The notes under the pieces: model-generated
What the model saw: the letters and a program-made list of their open reading frames with translations, nothing else
The model's database searches: none
Told to the model about the DNA's origin: nothing
Assembly: GCF_030518215.1 (NCBI RefSeq)
Contig: NZ_JAULRT010000035.1
Span: 310,001 to 374,000, forward strand
Direction of reading: 5' to 3'
Origin: Gilvimarinus algae
Lineage (GTDB): Bacteria > Pseudomonadota > Gammaproteobacteria > Pseudomonadales > Cellvibrionaceae
Length of the DNA: 64,000 nucleotides
Translations under genes and position numbers: made by a program
Part shown: piece after piece, positions 25,087 through 33,625 of the stretch
Numbering within the stretch: position 1 is the first letter of the stretch
Layout of the letters: each line of letters starts with the position of its first letter

Positions 25087-25869
25087 CTAAAGAGTGTTAA
25101 GACTGCTGGCGCCGGAGGTATTCACCTGCATTTTCGGGCTGCCTTTGTAGCTCAGGGTGGAGGCGCCACTGACACCGCCCTTGAGCGTCTCGGTGGCGTG
25201 CAGTTTCACACCCGATGCACCGCTGGCTTCCACCTTGGCGCTTTGCACCTTAATATCTTCAGCGCTGTAGTGACTGGCGCCCGAGGCCGAGAGCCTCAGA
25301 CTCTGCGCGCTGCCTTCACCGGTAAAGGTGACATTGGAGGCACCCGAGATACCCACATCCAGGTTATCCACCACCAGGTCACGCGCCTCAAAACGCGCTG
25401 CCCCCGAGGCCTCTATGGCCAGGGCATCGATCTGCAAGTGGCCTACACGCACCTCGCTGGCACCGGAAACGTCCACCGACAGAGTATCGCCGGTGATATC
25501 ACCCGCCTCCATTTTCGCCGCACCGTAAATTCGCAAGCTTTCAATCTGCTCGAGCGAGACCTCTACCTCAACTCTGACGTTGCTGCTGCCACCAAATAGG
25601 CGCCAAAAGCTGCGCTCGGGGCTCTCTACCCGAAAACTGTCGCCATCGACATCAATCGCGACATCATCGAGTTCCCCGGCTTTGACCACAACGGTCGCTG
25701 TGTTAGCCGACGATTGGCTTAAGCGCACCGACAGATCACCGGCGAACTCCAACCGGCTCACACCGTCAAGGGAAAGGGTTTTGGATGGTTGATCCTCTGC
25801 TGTCGCTGTGACAGCGAGCAGGGCACAGAGCCCCGCGACGGCAATGGACTTTAAAGCGTTGATGTTCAT
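25087..25869 (-). CDS. DUF2807 (GIN-domain) secreted beta-helix-like protein
   Basis: 260 residues with signal peptide (IAVAGLCALLAVTATA) and AGGAGG before the ATG. The head GIN/DUF2807 domain shows SLDGVSRLEFAGDLSVRLSQ and then repeated SGAS/SGAA turns (VSGASEVRVG, ASGAARFEA, ISGASNVTF, ASGASHYSA, ASGASGVKL, VSGASTLSY) about 22 residues apart. These form the rungs of a predicted right-handed beta-helix. The family is envelope-located and of unknown role. Monocistronic with its own terminator. Confidence 0.88.
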   Translation of the reverse strand: MNINALKSIAVAGLCALLAVTATAEDQPSKTLSLDGVSRLEFAGDLSVRLSQSSANTATVVVKAGELDDVAIDVDGDSFRVESPERSFWRLFGGSSNVRVEVEVSLEQIESLRIYGAAKMEAGDITGDTLSVDVSGASEVRVGHLQIDALAIEASGAARFEARDLVVDNLDVGISGASNVTFTGEGSAQSLRLSASGASHYSAEDIKVQSAKVEASGASGVKLHATETLKGGVSGASTLSYKGSPKMQVNTSGASSLNTL

Positions 25870-25930
25870 GGCGCCCTCCTGCGTCTTGGTTTCTGATAAG
25901 ACGCAAGACAGGGCGCAAAGGGTTGCAGTG

Positions 25931-26920
25931 TCAGGCAGATTTTTTATGGCGGGTGGCGGCTTCGAACATCAAATACAGCGGCGTCGCCACTGCCAGCGGT
26001 GCCAAGTAGAACACGCAACGGTAGGCAAATAAGCCCGCGAGAATGGTCGTCTTATCCGCCTGACCGGCAAGCAAAGCGACAAACACGGCCTCAAGTACGC
26101 CCAGCCCACCGGGAATATGAGTGATTACCCCCGCCAGTGCGCTCACCAGCAAAACGGCAAATACCGTGGGGAAGGCGACATCGTCAGCGAGAAACTGATA
26201 GATAACACTCGCCATCAGTGTCCAGTGCGCGCAGGCCACCAGCAGCTGCAAAAGGGCAATGTTCACACGCGGCAGGGTCACGGTCACAGACTTAAACTGA
26301 TATTCCCGCTTGGTCGCTCGCCAGCACAAGAGTACGTAGGCCGCGACGACCACCAAAAAGACGGCGCCGATGATTTGTAAAGCCAGAGTGCCTACCGCCC
26401 AGGAATCCGGTGGATTGATCTGACCGGACACAAACAAGCCGCCCGCCAACAAAATATAACCCAACCAGTTGGTGGCAATGCTGATACCCAGAATGCGCGT
26501 GACATCCGAGGCTTTAATACCCAGACGCGAGTAGAGCCGATAGCGAAACGCGACGCCGCCCACTAATGAACTCAAGTTCAGGTTAAAGGCATAACTGAGC
26601 CAGGCGGCAAACCATACTTTGATCACACTGACATCCAGCTTTAAAAGATAGCGCCCAAATAAATCGTAGCTGGCGTAAACACAAAAACAGGCAAACCCGA
26701 GCGCCAAACCAATAAGCAGGGTGACAGGTGATGTCTGTTTCAGTGTTTCCCAGACCTTGGCCCATTCGATTTCACTGGCCTGATTGACCAGAAGATAGGC
26801 CACCAGCGCAAAGAAAATCAGTGTCAGGACTTGCTTTACTCGCGACCAGGGCAGCTTTTCCCGCAGTATTTGCCAGCGCTCGGAGGCGGAATCCTTGGCC
26901 GCACTTATCATCGAACTCAT
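25931..26920 (-). CDS. ybhN: YbhN/UPF0104 membrane protein (LPG-synthase transmembrane type)
   Basis: 329 residues, about eight membrane helices, matching the flippase-like UPF0104 family: NLNLSSLVGGVAFRYRLYSR and ITHIPGGLGVLEAVFVALL are its signatures. The gene overlaps the clsB stop by ATGA and is third in a ybhP-clsB-ybhN operon, the same order as in E. coli. The family resembles the membrane part of lysylphosphatidylglycerol synthases, so a role in lipid handling beside cardiolipin synthesis is reasonable but unproved. Confidence 0.9.
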   Translation of the reverse strand: MSSMISAAKDSASERWQILREKLPWSRVKQVLTLIFFALVAYLLVNQASEIEWAKVWETLKQTSPVTLLIGLALGFACFCVYASYDLFGRYLLKLDVSVIKVWFAAWLSYAFNLNLSSLVGGVAFRYRLYSRLGIKASDVTRILGISIATNWLGYILLAGGLFVSGQINPPDSWAVGTLALQIIGAVFLVVVAAYVLLCWRATKREYQFKSVTVTLPRVNIALLQLLVACAHWTLMASVIYQFLADDVAFPTVFAVLLVSALAGVITHIPGGLGVLEAVFVALLAGQADKTTILAGLFAYRCVFYLAPLAVATPLYLMFEAATRHKKSA

Positions 26921-28227
26921 GATTGAATCTCCAGGGAGTCATAGTCGGTTTTCTTCACCACACGGCGAGCACCCCTGGATTCAGGATAACGACTGCGCAG
27001 TTTGCTGTTTTCGGTTTTACCCTCTTCGGTATCATAGTCGCGCTTCAGCTCACGGATTTTGGGCGTGTGGGCCGGGAACAGACCGTTGATACGCGGAAAA
27101 TAGCGCAGGGCGTGGTACATAAAGAAATCCTTCGTCAGCAAATACCACGGGCGATGCTTCACCCAGGCGCCCTCAATCTGCTCGCTGTTTTCCAGCAGGG
27201 TTTGTATACAGCCCTCTAGCTGTTGGTTAAACGCTCTATCGCGGACAATAACGTTGGCTTCAAGATTAAACGCCAGGCTCAATGGGTCGAGATTACTCGA
27301 GCCAATGGTCGCCCACTCGTCGTCAATCACGGCGATCTTGCCGTGCAGTGGCCGCTCGCGGTACTCATACACTTTCACGCAGCTGCGGATCAGCACATCG
27401 TAGAGCGTCCGCGCAACGGTCAAGGCAAAGGGAATGTCCGGATCACCCTGGAGGACAATGCGCACATCCACCCCGCGCTTGCAGGCCTGTCTCAGCGCGC
27501 GCATAAACCGATAACCGGGGAAGAAATAGGCGTTGGCAATCCAGATGCGATCTTTCGCCTGGCGCATAGCAGCCAGGTACGCCTTTTCGATATTGCTGCG
27601 ATTTTTCCGGTTGTCGCGCGAGACAAACGCCATGTCCTTATCGCCCGGGTGCGATGGCTTTTTTAAATTGTCGATCAACTCGCCCAGATGTTCATCGCGA
27701 GCGTCGCGCACATAACTTTTACACAGCTCGCGAATCTCCGGCACTATGGGGCCTTCAATTTCTATCGCGTAATCGCGCTTGCCCTGGGGTCCGCAAGAGA
27801 GCATATGATCGTGACACAAGTTGATCCCACCGATAAACGCATAGCGGCCATCAACCACGGCCAGCTTGCGGTGCAGGCGGCGGAAGAGTTTGGGGCGGCC
27901 GTTGTACCATTCCGGCTGCGGGTCATAGATCTGAAAAACCACGCCCGCCTCGGTCAGCTCATCGATATAGTCTTTGGATAAAAAGTGACTGCCCCAGCTG
28001 TCGGCGGTCACGCTGATCCACACACCTCGCTTTGCTGCCAGTAACAGTGCGCGCTTGAGCGCGCGGCCGACCCGGTCATCCTCGAGGATAAAGGTTTCCA
28101 GAAAAATCTCTTTGCGCGCGTGCTTAATACGGCGCAGCAACTGCGGGAAGAACTCCTCACCGTTTTCCATCAAGTGCAGGCGGTTTCCCTGACTGAATCG
28201 ACCTTTAAAGTGACGAAATCCGAACAT
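26917..28227 (-). CDS. clsB: Cardiolipin synthase B
   Basis: 436 residues with two phospholipase-D HKD motifs: HRKLAVVDGRYAFIGG and HGKIAVIDDEWATIGSSNLD. There is no N-terminal membrane anchor, which fits ClsB rather than ClsA. The enzyme makes cardiolipin, and in E. coli ClsB can also form phosphatidylglycerol from alcohols. The C-terminal tail beyond the second domain is about 25 basic residues longer than the core. GGAG precedes the ATG; the gene follows ybhP by 12 bases and overlaps ybhN by four. Confidence 0.93.
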   Translation of the reverse strand: MFGFRHFKGRFSQGNRLHLMENGEEFFPQLLRRIKHARKEIFLETFILEDDRVGRALKRALLLAAKRGVWISVTADSWGSHFLSKDYIDELTEAGVVFQIYDPQPEWYNGRPKLFRRLHRKLAVVDGRYAFIGGINLCHDHMLSCGPQGKRDYAIEIEGPIVPEIRELCKSYVRDARDEHLGELIDNLKKPSHPGDKDMAFVSRDNRKNRSNIEKAYLAAMRQAKDRIWIANAYFFPGYRFMRALRQACKRGVDVRIVLQGDPDIPFALTVARTLYDVLIRSCVKVYEYRERPLHGKIAVIDDEWATIGSSNLDPLSLAFNLEANVIVRDRAFNQQLEGCIQTLLENSEQIEGAWVKHRPWYLLTKDFFMYHALRYFPRINGLFPAHTPKIRELKRDYDTEEGKTENSKLRSRYPESRGARRVVKKTDYDSLEIQS

Positions 28228-28239
28228 GGTCTACTCCGG

Positions 28240-28986
28240 TTAAAATTCTACTTCTGCCAGTAGAGGGGCGTGGTCCGACAAGCTGGACCAGGGTTTGCGC
28301 GACAACACCAACGGCATATGGGTGCGCGCCGAACGTACGTATATACGATCGAGCCTCAGCATTGGGAAAATCGCCGGAAAGGTGCGCGGCGGTTTGCCGT
28401 AGGCCTCGATAAAAATCTCCTGCATGCCCGCCTGACGCGCCAAAATGCCCTGGGACTTTTGTCGCCAGTCGTTAAAGTCGCCGGCGACAATCACCGGCTC
28501 GTTGTCCGGTATGGCGTTGACATGCTCGCAAAGCTGCTTGAGCTGCGCCTGGCGATGGGGCTCGCGCAGGCTCAAATGCACGCAAATCGCATGCAAAGGA
28601 GGTTTGTCTGGGCCGGTATCGATCTGACAGTGCAGCAAGCCGCGCTTTTCGATACCGCTTAACGAGATGTCCCAGTTGTCCCAGGTGGTGATCGGGTATT
28701 TGCTCAACAGCGCATTGCCGTGATGCCCCTCGGGGTAGACGGCGTTGCGACCGTAGGCAAAGTCCTGCCAGATACTGTCGGCGAGAAACTCGTATTGCGG
28801 CGACTCCGGCCAGAGCGCCTGATGCTTTTCACCCCAGCGCTGATGCTCACCCAGTACTTCCTGTAAAAACACAATATCGGGCGAAATGAGGCGCACGGCG
28901 TCGCGCAGCTCGTGCAACATAAAACGCTGATTAAATGTGGTGAATCCCTTATGGGTATTTACCGTCAATATCTTTAAACAGGTCAA
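28240..28986 (-). CDS. ybhP: YbhP endonuclease/exonuclease/phosphatase-family protein
   Basis: 248 residues from a TTG at 28986 placed five bases after GGAGG; another TTG at 29007 is possible. EEP-fold motifs: [39 protein letters not shown] and [13 protein letters not shown] with the catalytic Asp-His. Members are DNases, phosphodiesterases or sphingomyelinase-like enzymes. Placement in front of clsB and ybhN, conserved with E. coli, suggests phospholipid metabolism. Confidence 0.88.
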   Translation of the reverse strand: MTCLKILTVNTHKGFTTFNQRFMLHELRDAVRLISPDIVFLQEVLGEHQRWGEKHQALWPESPQYEFLADSIWQDFAYGRNAVYPEGHHGNALLSKYPITTWDNWDISLSGIEKRGLLHCQIDTGPDKPPLHAICVHLSLREPHRQAQLKQLCEHVNAIPDNEPVIVAGDFNDWRQKSQGILARQAGMQEIFIEAYGKPPRTFPAIFPMLRLDRIYVRSARTHMPLVLSRKPWSSLSDHAPLLAEVEF

Positions 28987-29084
28987 GCCCGCCTCCAATA
29001 TCGGCAATCTTTACAATAAAATTGCAAGAAGCTCTGCGATTTTCCGTAAAAATACGGCAGCGGAAGAGATACTGCAGGATTAAT

Positions 29085-29104
29085 GCCGGGCCGATCGGCC
29101 CGGC
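29085..29104. other. 20-bp GC palindrome between sigma operon and ybhP
   Basis: GCCGGGCCGATCGGCCCGGC is perfectly palindromic and lies 13 bases after the stop of the anti-sigma-like gene. It could be a terminator hairpin for the sigma operon, but only a weak AT-rich tail follows. Confidence 0.4.
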
Positions 29105-29116
29105 GGCAAGCGAGCC

Positions 29117-29437
29117 TCAGGGGGCGCGTTTAAAACTCCACAAACCGCCACCAATGGCCGCCAGGGTAAAGGCGCCGGCTAGGGCGGTGGCAGCGATCAG
29201 CCAGGTATCCAGGCTCAGCCCGAAGAGCGCCACCCCCACTTTCGACCAGGGGAAAACCGCCCCGGCCAGGGCACTCGCGGCCAGGCCCACCGCCCAGTTG
29301 AGGGTTTTGACCCGGCGCGCATCAATTCCAGCATCGGGCAGTGCGGCCATCACGCTTTCGGTAAAGCCCGCGTCTTCCAAGTAATCTTCTTCGGCGAGCG
29401 TCCGTTCCAGCCAGTCATCGAGGTTATTCCGGCTCAT
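29117..29437 (-). CDS. Putative membrane anti-sigma or sigma-associated protein
   Basis: 106 residues from ATG 29437. An acidic N-terminal section (DDWLERTLAEEDYLEDAGFT) is followed by MAALPDAG and two membrane helices (WAVGLAASALAGAVF and WLIAATALAGAFTLAAIGG). The start overlaps the ECF sigma stop by 14 bases. Position and topology match DUF5056-type proteins and small anti-sigma factors, with the cytoplasmic acidic part able to bind sigma; no zinc motif HxxxCxxC is present. Function is inferred from context. Confidence 0.6.
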   Translation of the reverse strand: MSRNNLDDWLERTLAEEDYLEDAGFTESVMAALPDAGIDARRVKTLNWAVGLAASALAGAVFPWSKVGVALFGLSLDTWLIAATALAGAFTLAAIGGGLWSFKRAP

Positions 29438-29981
29438 TGAAGGTCTCCCCTTGCCAGTCCTGCAGTATCGATTTGAGTTTAGCCTTTGCACGCAAGACGT
29501 GCGATTTTACGGTTCCCACGGGTATTTGCATAAGCTGTGCCGCCTCTTCATTGCTGTAGCCGAGCTGATAGGTCAGGTGCAACGACTCGCGCTGAGCCGC
29601 CGAGAGCTGCGTCATGGCGCGGCTGAGGTCGCGCCGGGTCAACGCCTGATCGGTGGGAGCGGCGGTGTCCTCGCCGCTGCGCTCGACCAGTTCGCTATCG
29701 GGTTCGGGGAGCTTTTTGCGGTAATGGCTGATCAGCTGGTTGCGGGCAATCTGGTAGAGCCAGGTAAAAAACTGCGCCTCGCGCTTGAAGCCCGCCAGTG
29801 CCTTGTAGGCCTTGATAAAGGCTTCCTGAGCAATGTCGTCCGCCAAAGCATGATCGCCCGCGCACAGGGTGCGCAGGCTTTGGCGCAAGCGCGACTGATG
29901 ACGTCGCACAAGCTGGCTGAAGGCGTGTTGATCCCGGCGCTTGACGGCGCGCTCGATCAGGATCTCGTCACTGATCTCCAT
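29424..29981 (-). CDS. ECF-type RNA polymerase sigma factor
   Basis: 185 residues. Region 2: DIAQEAFIKAYKALAGFKRE, then FFTWLYQIARNQLISHYRKK. Region 4: LSAAQRESLHLTYQLGYSNE, EEAAQLMQIPVGTVKSHVLRAK. It directs core polymerase to a small regulon. It is nine bases after the DUF6249 gene and overlaps the following membrane protein gene, its probable antagonist. Confidence 0.92.
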   Translation of the reverse strand: MEISDEILIERAVKRRDQHAFSQLVRRHQSRLRQSLRTLCAGDHALADDIAQEAFIKAYKALAGFKREAQFFTWLYQIARNQLISHYRKKLPEPDSELVERSGEDTAAPTDQALTRRDLSRAMTQLSAAQRESLHLTYQLGYSNEEAAQLMQIPVGTVKSHVLRAKAKLKSILQDWQGETFNEPE

Positions 29982-29990
29982 TCGTGATCT

Positions 29991-30362
29991 TTACTCGCTC
30001 CGCTGTCCGGCCCGAGCCTTGCTCTCTTGCCAGAGCTTGTAGTTCACGCCGCCAATGGCGAGCGGTATCAGCCCTAAGGTAGCCACATCCAAGCCGGCAA
30101 TAAAGAACAGGGCGAGGAAGACCGCGCCACCCACCCAGAGCAGATAGAGACTGCGCCGGTAGAGAGCGTCCGTCTCATTGACCCCGCCCTGGCCGCCGGT
30201 AAACAGCGCCTCGGGCACGGGCTGACCGGCCTCAATCAGCTTGTTGATAATCTCCATTTGCATCTGCTTGCGCTTGTGCAGGCTGTTCATCAATATCGCC
30301 AGACAAACGATGGGCGTGGAAAACACCATCAGGATAGCAATAATCGGCACCGGATCGGTCAT
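29991..30362 (-). CDS. DUF6249-like membrane protein
   Basis: 123 residues from ATG 30362, preceded by GAGGAG. An N-terminal helix (IIAILMVFSTPIVCLAILM) precedes a basic cytoplasmic piece (NSLHKRKQMQMEIINKLIEA) and two helices near the C-terminus (LYLLWVGGAVFLALFFIAG, LGLIPLAIGGVNYKLW). Proteins of this kind are commonly encoded next to ECF sigma genes, as here. Role unknown. Confidence 0.7.
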   Translation of the reverse strand: MTDPVPIIAILMVFSTPIVCLAILMNSLHKRKQMQMEIINKLIEAGQPVPEALFTGGQGGVNETDALYRRSLYLLWVGGAVFLALFFIAGLDVATLGLIPLAIGGVNYKLWQESKARAGQRSE

Positions 30363-30438
30363 GGCACACTCCTCAACTGGTTTAAACGTGCTGTTACTCC
30401 ATAGACGCCGCGGCGGGGCAAACGGATGCACACAAAAA

Positions 30439-30456
30439 AGCCACCCGAAGGTGGCT
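30439..30456 (-). terminator. Rho-independent terminator of the MFS gene
   Basis: AGCCACC-CGAA-GGTGGCT with T-runs on both sides (TTTTTTG on the minus strand). It lies 26 bases after the MFS stop and can also work for transcripts on the plus strand. Confidence 0.85.
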
Positions 30457-30481
30457 TTTGGGCGAGCGCGAGCAAGGGAGA

Positions 30482-31897
30482 TTAACCCTCCATCTGCTCC
30501 AGCTCTTTACCCTTGGTTTCGCGGACCATAAAGATCACGAAGAACACCGACAGGGCCGCAAAGAACGCGTAGATGCTGTAGGCGGCCGACAGCCCGATAC
30601 CCGCCAGCATAATCGGGAAGCTCCAGGTCACCAGGAAGTTCGCCAGCCACTGGGCCAGGCCGGCAATCGCCAGGCCCGAGCCGCGGATCTGGTTGGGGAA
30701 CATCTCACCCAGCATTACCCACATCACCGGACCCCAGGACATATTGAACAGGAAGACGTAGATATTGGCACCGTAGAGCGCCAGCAGGCCAGACTCCTGC
30801 GACAGGGCCAGATTGCCCGCCGCATCCACGGGCGCGCCCGAGAAGGCGTAGGCAACGACGCCCAGGCTGATGGCCATACCGGCCGAGCCAAACCACAGCA
30901 GCGGCTTGCGGCCGATTTTGTCCACCACAAAAAAGGTAATAAAGCAGGCGGCAATACTGATGGTGCCCGAGAGCACATTGGTTTGCAGGGCCTCACTCTC
31001 GGTAAAGCCGGCGGCCTCCCAGAGCACAGCGCCGTAGTAGAAGACCACGTTGATACCGACGAATTGCTGCAGCACCGCCAGGCCAATACCCACCCAGACG
31101 ATGGGGCGCACACGGCCTTTGACCTTATCGATCAGATCGGAAAAGCGCGGGCTGTGGTGATCAGAGGCCAGCGAATCGGCAATCTCGGAGAATTTGGCGT
31201 TGCCGTCCACATCACCGTAGAGGCGCACCAGCACTTGGCGGGCCTTATCGTGCTTGCCCGAGGCCACCAGAAAACGGGGGCTCTCGGGGATGATCAGCAG
31301 GGCGAGAAAAAAGATGCTGGCCGGTACCAGCTCCACCCAGAACATCCAGCGCCAGGTCTCGTAGCCGCCCCAAAACATCTCAGTGGAGCCACCGGCGGAT
31401 TCAGCCAGAAAATAGTTGGAGAAAAACGAGGCCGTCAGGCCGCAGATAATGGCGATTTGCTGGACCGAGGTCAGCATACCCCGGTACTTGGCCAGTGCCA
31501 CCTCACTGATATAGGCAGGCGCCATGACCGAGGCCGCGCCCACCGCCATACCACCGAGTATCCGGTAGATCACAAACTCAAAGGTACTGCTGGCAATACC
31601 CGACCCCCAGGCCGAGACAATAAAAAACACGGAGGCGACAATCAGCAGCGCTTTGCGGCCGTATTTGTCCGCCAATCGGCCCGCAAACAGGGCGCCGGCC
31701 GCACAGCCGAGCAACATGGAAGACACGCTAAAACCGGTACCGGCCGAGTCGGAGTCAAACGCCAACTGCAGGCCCTTGACCGTGCCGTTGATAACCCCGC
31801 TGTCGTAGCCGAACAGAAACCCGCCAATGGTGGCGATGCAACTGATAAAGATAATAAAGCCAGTGCTGCCCTGACTTGGGCCTGCTGAAGTCGTCAT
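30482..31897 (-). CDS. Sugar-porter family MFS transporter (XylE/GLUT-like)
   Basis: 471 residues, twelve membrane helices. Family motifs: GGFLFGYDSGVINGT, GRLADKYGRKALL, VMAPAYISEVALAKYRG, PESPRFLVASGK, LQQFVGINVVFYYG and the final VRETKGKELEQME (PETKG variant). It should import a hexose or pentose with protons. Monocistronic, with a terminator behind it; no sugar catabolic gene is adjacent. Confidence 0.95.
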   Translation of the reverse strand: MTTSAGPSQGSTGFIIFISCIATIGGFLFGYDSGVINGTVKGLQLAFDSDSAGTGFSVSSMLLGCAAGALFAGRLADKYGRKALLIVASVFFIVSAWGSGIASSTFEFVIYRILGGMAVGAASVMAPAYISEVALAKYRGMLTSVQQIAIICGLTASFFSNYFLAESAGGSTEMFWGGYETWRWMFWVELVPASIFFLALLIIPESPRFLVASGKHDKARQVLVRLYGDVDGNAKFSEIADSLASDHHSPRFSDLIDKVKGRVRPIVWVGIGLAVLQQFVGINVVFYYGAVLWEAAGFTESEALQTNVLSGTISIAACFITFFVVDKIGRKPLLWFGSAGMAISLGVVAYAFSGAPVDAAGNLALSQESGLLALYGANIYVFLFNMSWGPVMWVMLGEMFPNQIRGSGLAIAGLAQWLANFLVTWSFPIMLAGIGLSAAYSIYAFFAALSVFFVIFMVRETKGKELEQMEG

Positions 31898-31952
31898 GGA
31901 TCTTACCTTGTTATTAAAATGGTGGAATCAGGCTGGATCATATAAGTAAAAA

Positions 31953-31978
31953 GGGCGCCGTCACAAGTGACGGCGCCC
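31953..31978 (-). terminator. Rho-independent terminator of the GtrA-like gene
   Basis: On the minus strand GGGCGCCGTCAC pairs with GTGACGGCGCCC across a two-base gap and is followed by TTTTTAC. It lies 67 bases after the GtrA-like stop. Confidence 0.85.
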
Positions 31979-32045
31979 TGTCGGTTCATGGCTCTCCCGA
32001 CTTATAGTCAAGTATACTCTGTGCTTGCGCGGCTGAGTAGTCCGT

Positions 32046-32435
32046 TTACAAATCAAAAACAAAGCGGCGGCCGAGCACAAAGTTACTCACAGCCACCGTC
32101 GCCATAGACGCCGCCTTGGCCACCAGCGGCATGGCCGTCAGCGCCAGTGCCGCCGCCAGCACACCGCTACCCAGCGCCAGGCTCAGCAGGAAAATCAGCA
32201 GGTATTTCTGCGCCGACTGCAGGCCCAGCGCTTCGTTGCAGCGAAAGGTGAAATTGTGATGCAGTACCAGCCCCAGACAATACCCCAGCGCCAAACCGGC
32301 CACATTGGCCCATTCGCAGGCGACACCCAGCGCCAAAAGCGCACAAAATACACCCACATCAGCACTGCCCAGGATCAACCCGGTTACCATAAAACGTGAA
32401 AAGGGTGCGCCCCAGTGCTCTAGCGTAGTAATCAT
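32046..32435 (-). CDS. GtrA-like membrane protein
   Basis: 129 residues from ATG 32435 (an earlier ATG at 32474 is possible; neither has a strong ribosome site). Four helices with the GtrA/DPMS pattern: FMVTGLILGSADVGVFCALL, VAGLALGYCLGLVLHHNFTF and the C-terminal SNFVLGRRFVF. GtrA proteins are thought to move polyprenyl-phosphate-linked sugars across the membrane for glycan modification. No partner glycosyltransferase is adjacent; the PLA2-like gene is divergent. Confidence 0.8.
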   Translation of the reverse strand: MITTLEHWGAPFSRFMVTGLILGSADVGVFCALLALGVACEWANVAGLALGYCLGLVLHHNFTFRCNEALGLQSAQKYLLIFLLSLALGSGVLAAALALTAMPLVAKAASMATVAVSNFVLGRRFVFDL

Positions 32436-32492
32436 CAGCCCACAGTGCTTGGGTATGTTGCGGGCAGGGTACATCAAGGGTATGACGGAGAA

Positions 32493-32948
32493 GTGACAAT
32501 CAAAACGCTCAGCAAAGCTCTGTTACTCGCGGGGTTACTCCTGCCGCTGTTCAGCGCGGCCGAAAGCATAAGACCCTTTACCAGCGACGGCTGCAGCCGG
32601 TTTCCCAACGGAACGCTGGAGCACGCAGGCCTCTGGCTCAGCTGCTGCGAGCAGCACGACCTGGCCTACTGGCGTGGCGGCACCTACGCCGAGCGAATTG
32701 CCGCTGACGACGCTCTGGAGGTCTGTGTCGCCGCCACTGGCGAGCCCACCATCGGCCTGATGATGTACTTCGGCGTGCGCCTCGGCGGCACCCCCTTCGC
32801 CCCCACGGATTTTCGCTGGGGCTATGGCTGGAGGGAGTACCGGGGCTACCGCGCGCTCAACGAGCAAGAACAACAAGCCGTGCAAGAGGCGATGAATGCC
32901 ATGGACCCCGAGTGGCGAATACGGCTTATGCTGCCGGCGCCGCGTTAA
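32493..32948 (+). CDS. Secreted phospholipase A2-like protein
   Basis: 151 residues from a GTG at 32493 with a signal peptide (SKALLLAGLLLPLFSAAES). The catalytic signature WLSCCEQHDLAYWRGG matches the PLA2 CCxxHDxxY pattern, with the upstream DGCSRFP in place of the calcium loop. Members hydrolyse the sn-2 acyl chain of phospholipids. The frame stays open upstream to 32445, but the signal peptide fixes the GTG as the likely start. It overlaps the 3' end of the convergent methyltransferase gene by 23 bases. Confidence 0.75.
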   Translation: MTIKTLSKALLLAGLLLPLFSAAESIRPFTSDGCSRFPNGTLEHAGLWLSCCEQHDLAYWRGGTYAERIAADDALEVCVAATGEPTIGLMMYFGVRLGGTPFAPTDFRWGYGWREYRGYRALNEQEQQAVQEAMNAMDPEWRIRLMLPAPR

Positions 32949-33621
32949 TACCGTGCCTTGCGATAAAGAGTATGGATGCTGGTCGCCCGGTGGCCGGATG
33001 AAGCGGCTCCCGCACACCGAGCAACTCCAGGCCGCCGTCGAGAAACAGGCCTATCCAGCTGGCCAGGGTTCTGAAATACCATGGCGGCGGATCGGTCAAC
33101 GTACCATCCGTATCGGGCCAGGCGCCGTCCCGCCATCCGTCCACATAGGGCGCTTTACCACAGCTCTCCTGCGGATGAAGGGTCTGTACAATAAAGACGC
33201 CGCCGGGGACGAGTAGCTGCTGCATATCGGCGAATACCTTCGTCACCGACGCCTTACCCAACAGGGAAAAGTTAGCCACAGCCAGATCAAAGCGCTCACC
33301 CGCCGCGCAGCGAACCAAAGTATCGTAAGAGGCGTGACGAAACTCGCCACCGCCCGCTGCCCGAGCCTGCGCGATAAGCGCCTCAGTGGCATCGACACCT
33401 AAGCCGCGCTGCACCTGCTGACTGAGAGCACGCAGCAGCCAGCCCTCGCCGCAGCCAATATCAAGCACTGTCTCGGGGGCAAAACTCAATACGGCTTCGA
33501 CAATCGCGGTATCCGTCACCAGCCGCCGGCTATCGATCCGCTGTTGACGCACCGCCGTCGTCCAGGGCGTTACATTGTGTGTCCAGGACTTGAGAATTCG
33601 CGCTTCGTTACCGTCACTCAT
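32926..33621 (-). CDS. SAM-dependent class I methyltransferase
   Basis: 231 residues from ATG 33621, only four bases after the GH43-like gene's stop. Motif I is VLDIGCGEGWLLRAL, then GVDATEALIAQAR (motif II) and LLVPGGVFIVQTLHP. The N-terminal KSWTHNVTPWTTAVRQQRID and late PPPWYFRTLASW resemble the UbiE/COQ5-like group used on small molecules. The substrate is unknown. It is probably cotranscribed with the GH43-like gene. Confidence 0.85.
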   Translation of the reverse strand: MSDGNEARILKSWTHNVTPWTTAVRQQRIDSRRLVTDTAIVEAVLSFAPETVLDIGCGEGWLLRALSQQVQRGLGVDATEALIAQARAAGGGEFRHASYDTLVRCAAGERFDLAVANFSLLGKASVTKVFADMQQLLVPGGVFIVQTLHPQESCGKAPYVDGWRDGAWPDTDGTLTDPPPWYFRTLASWIGLFLDGGLELLGVREPLHPATGRPASILFIARHGINAAPAA

Positions 33622-33625
33622 GGGT

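Noticed and set aside
30458-31888. 476-codon plus-strand open frame opposite the MFS gene
   Set aside because: Rich in Arg/His/Gly/Gln with no domain or ribosome site; it is the GC-driven mirror of a clear transporter gene.
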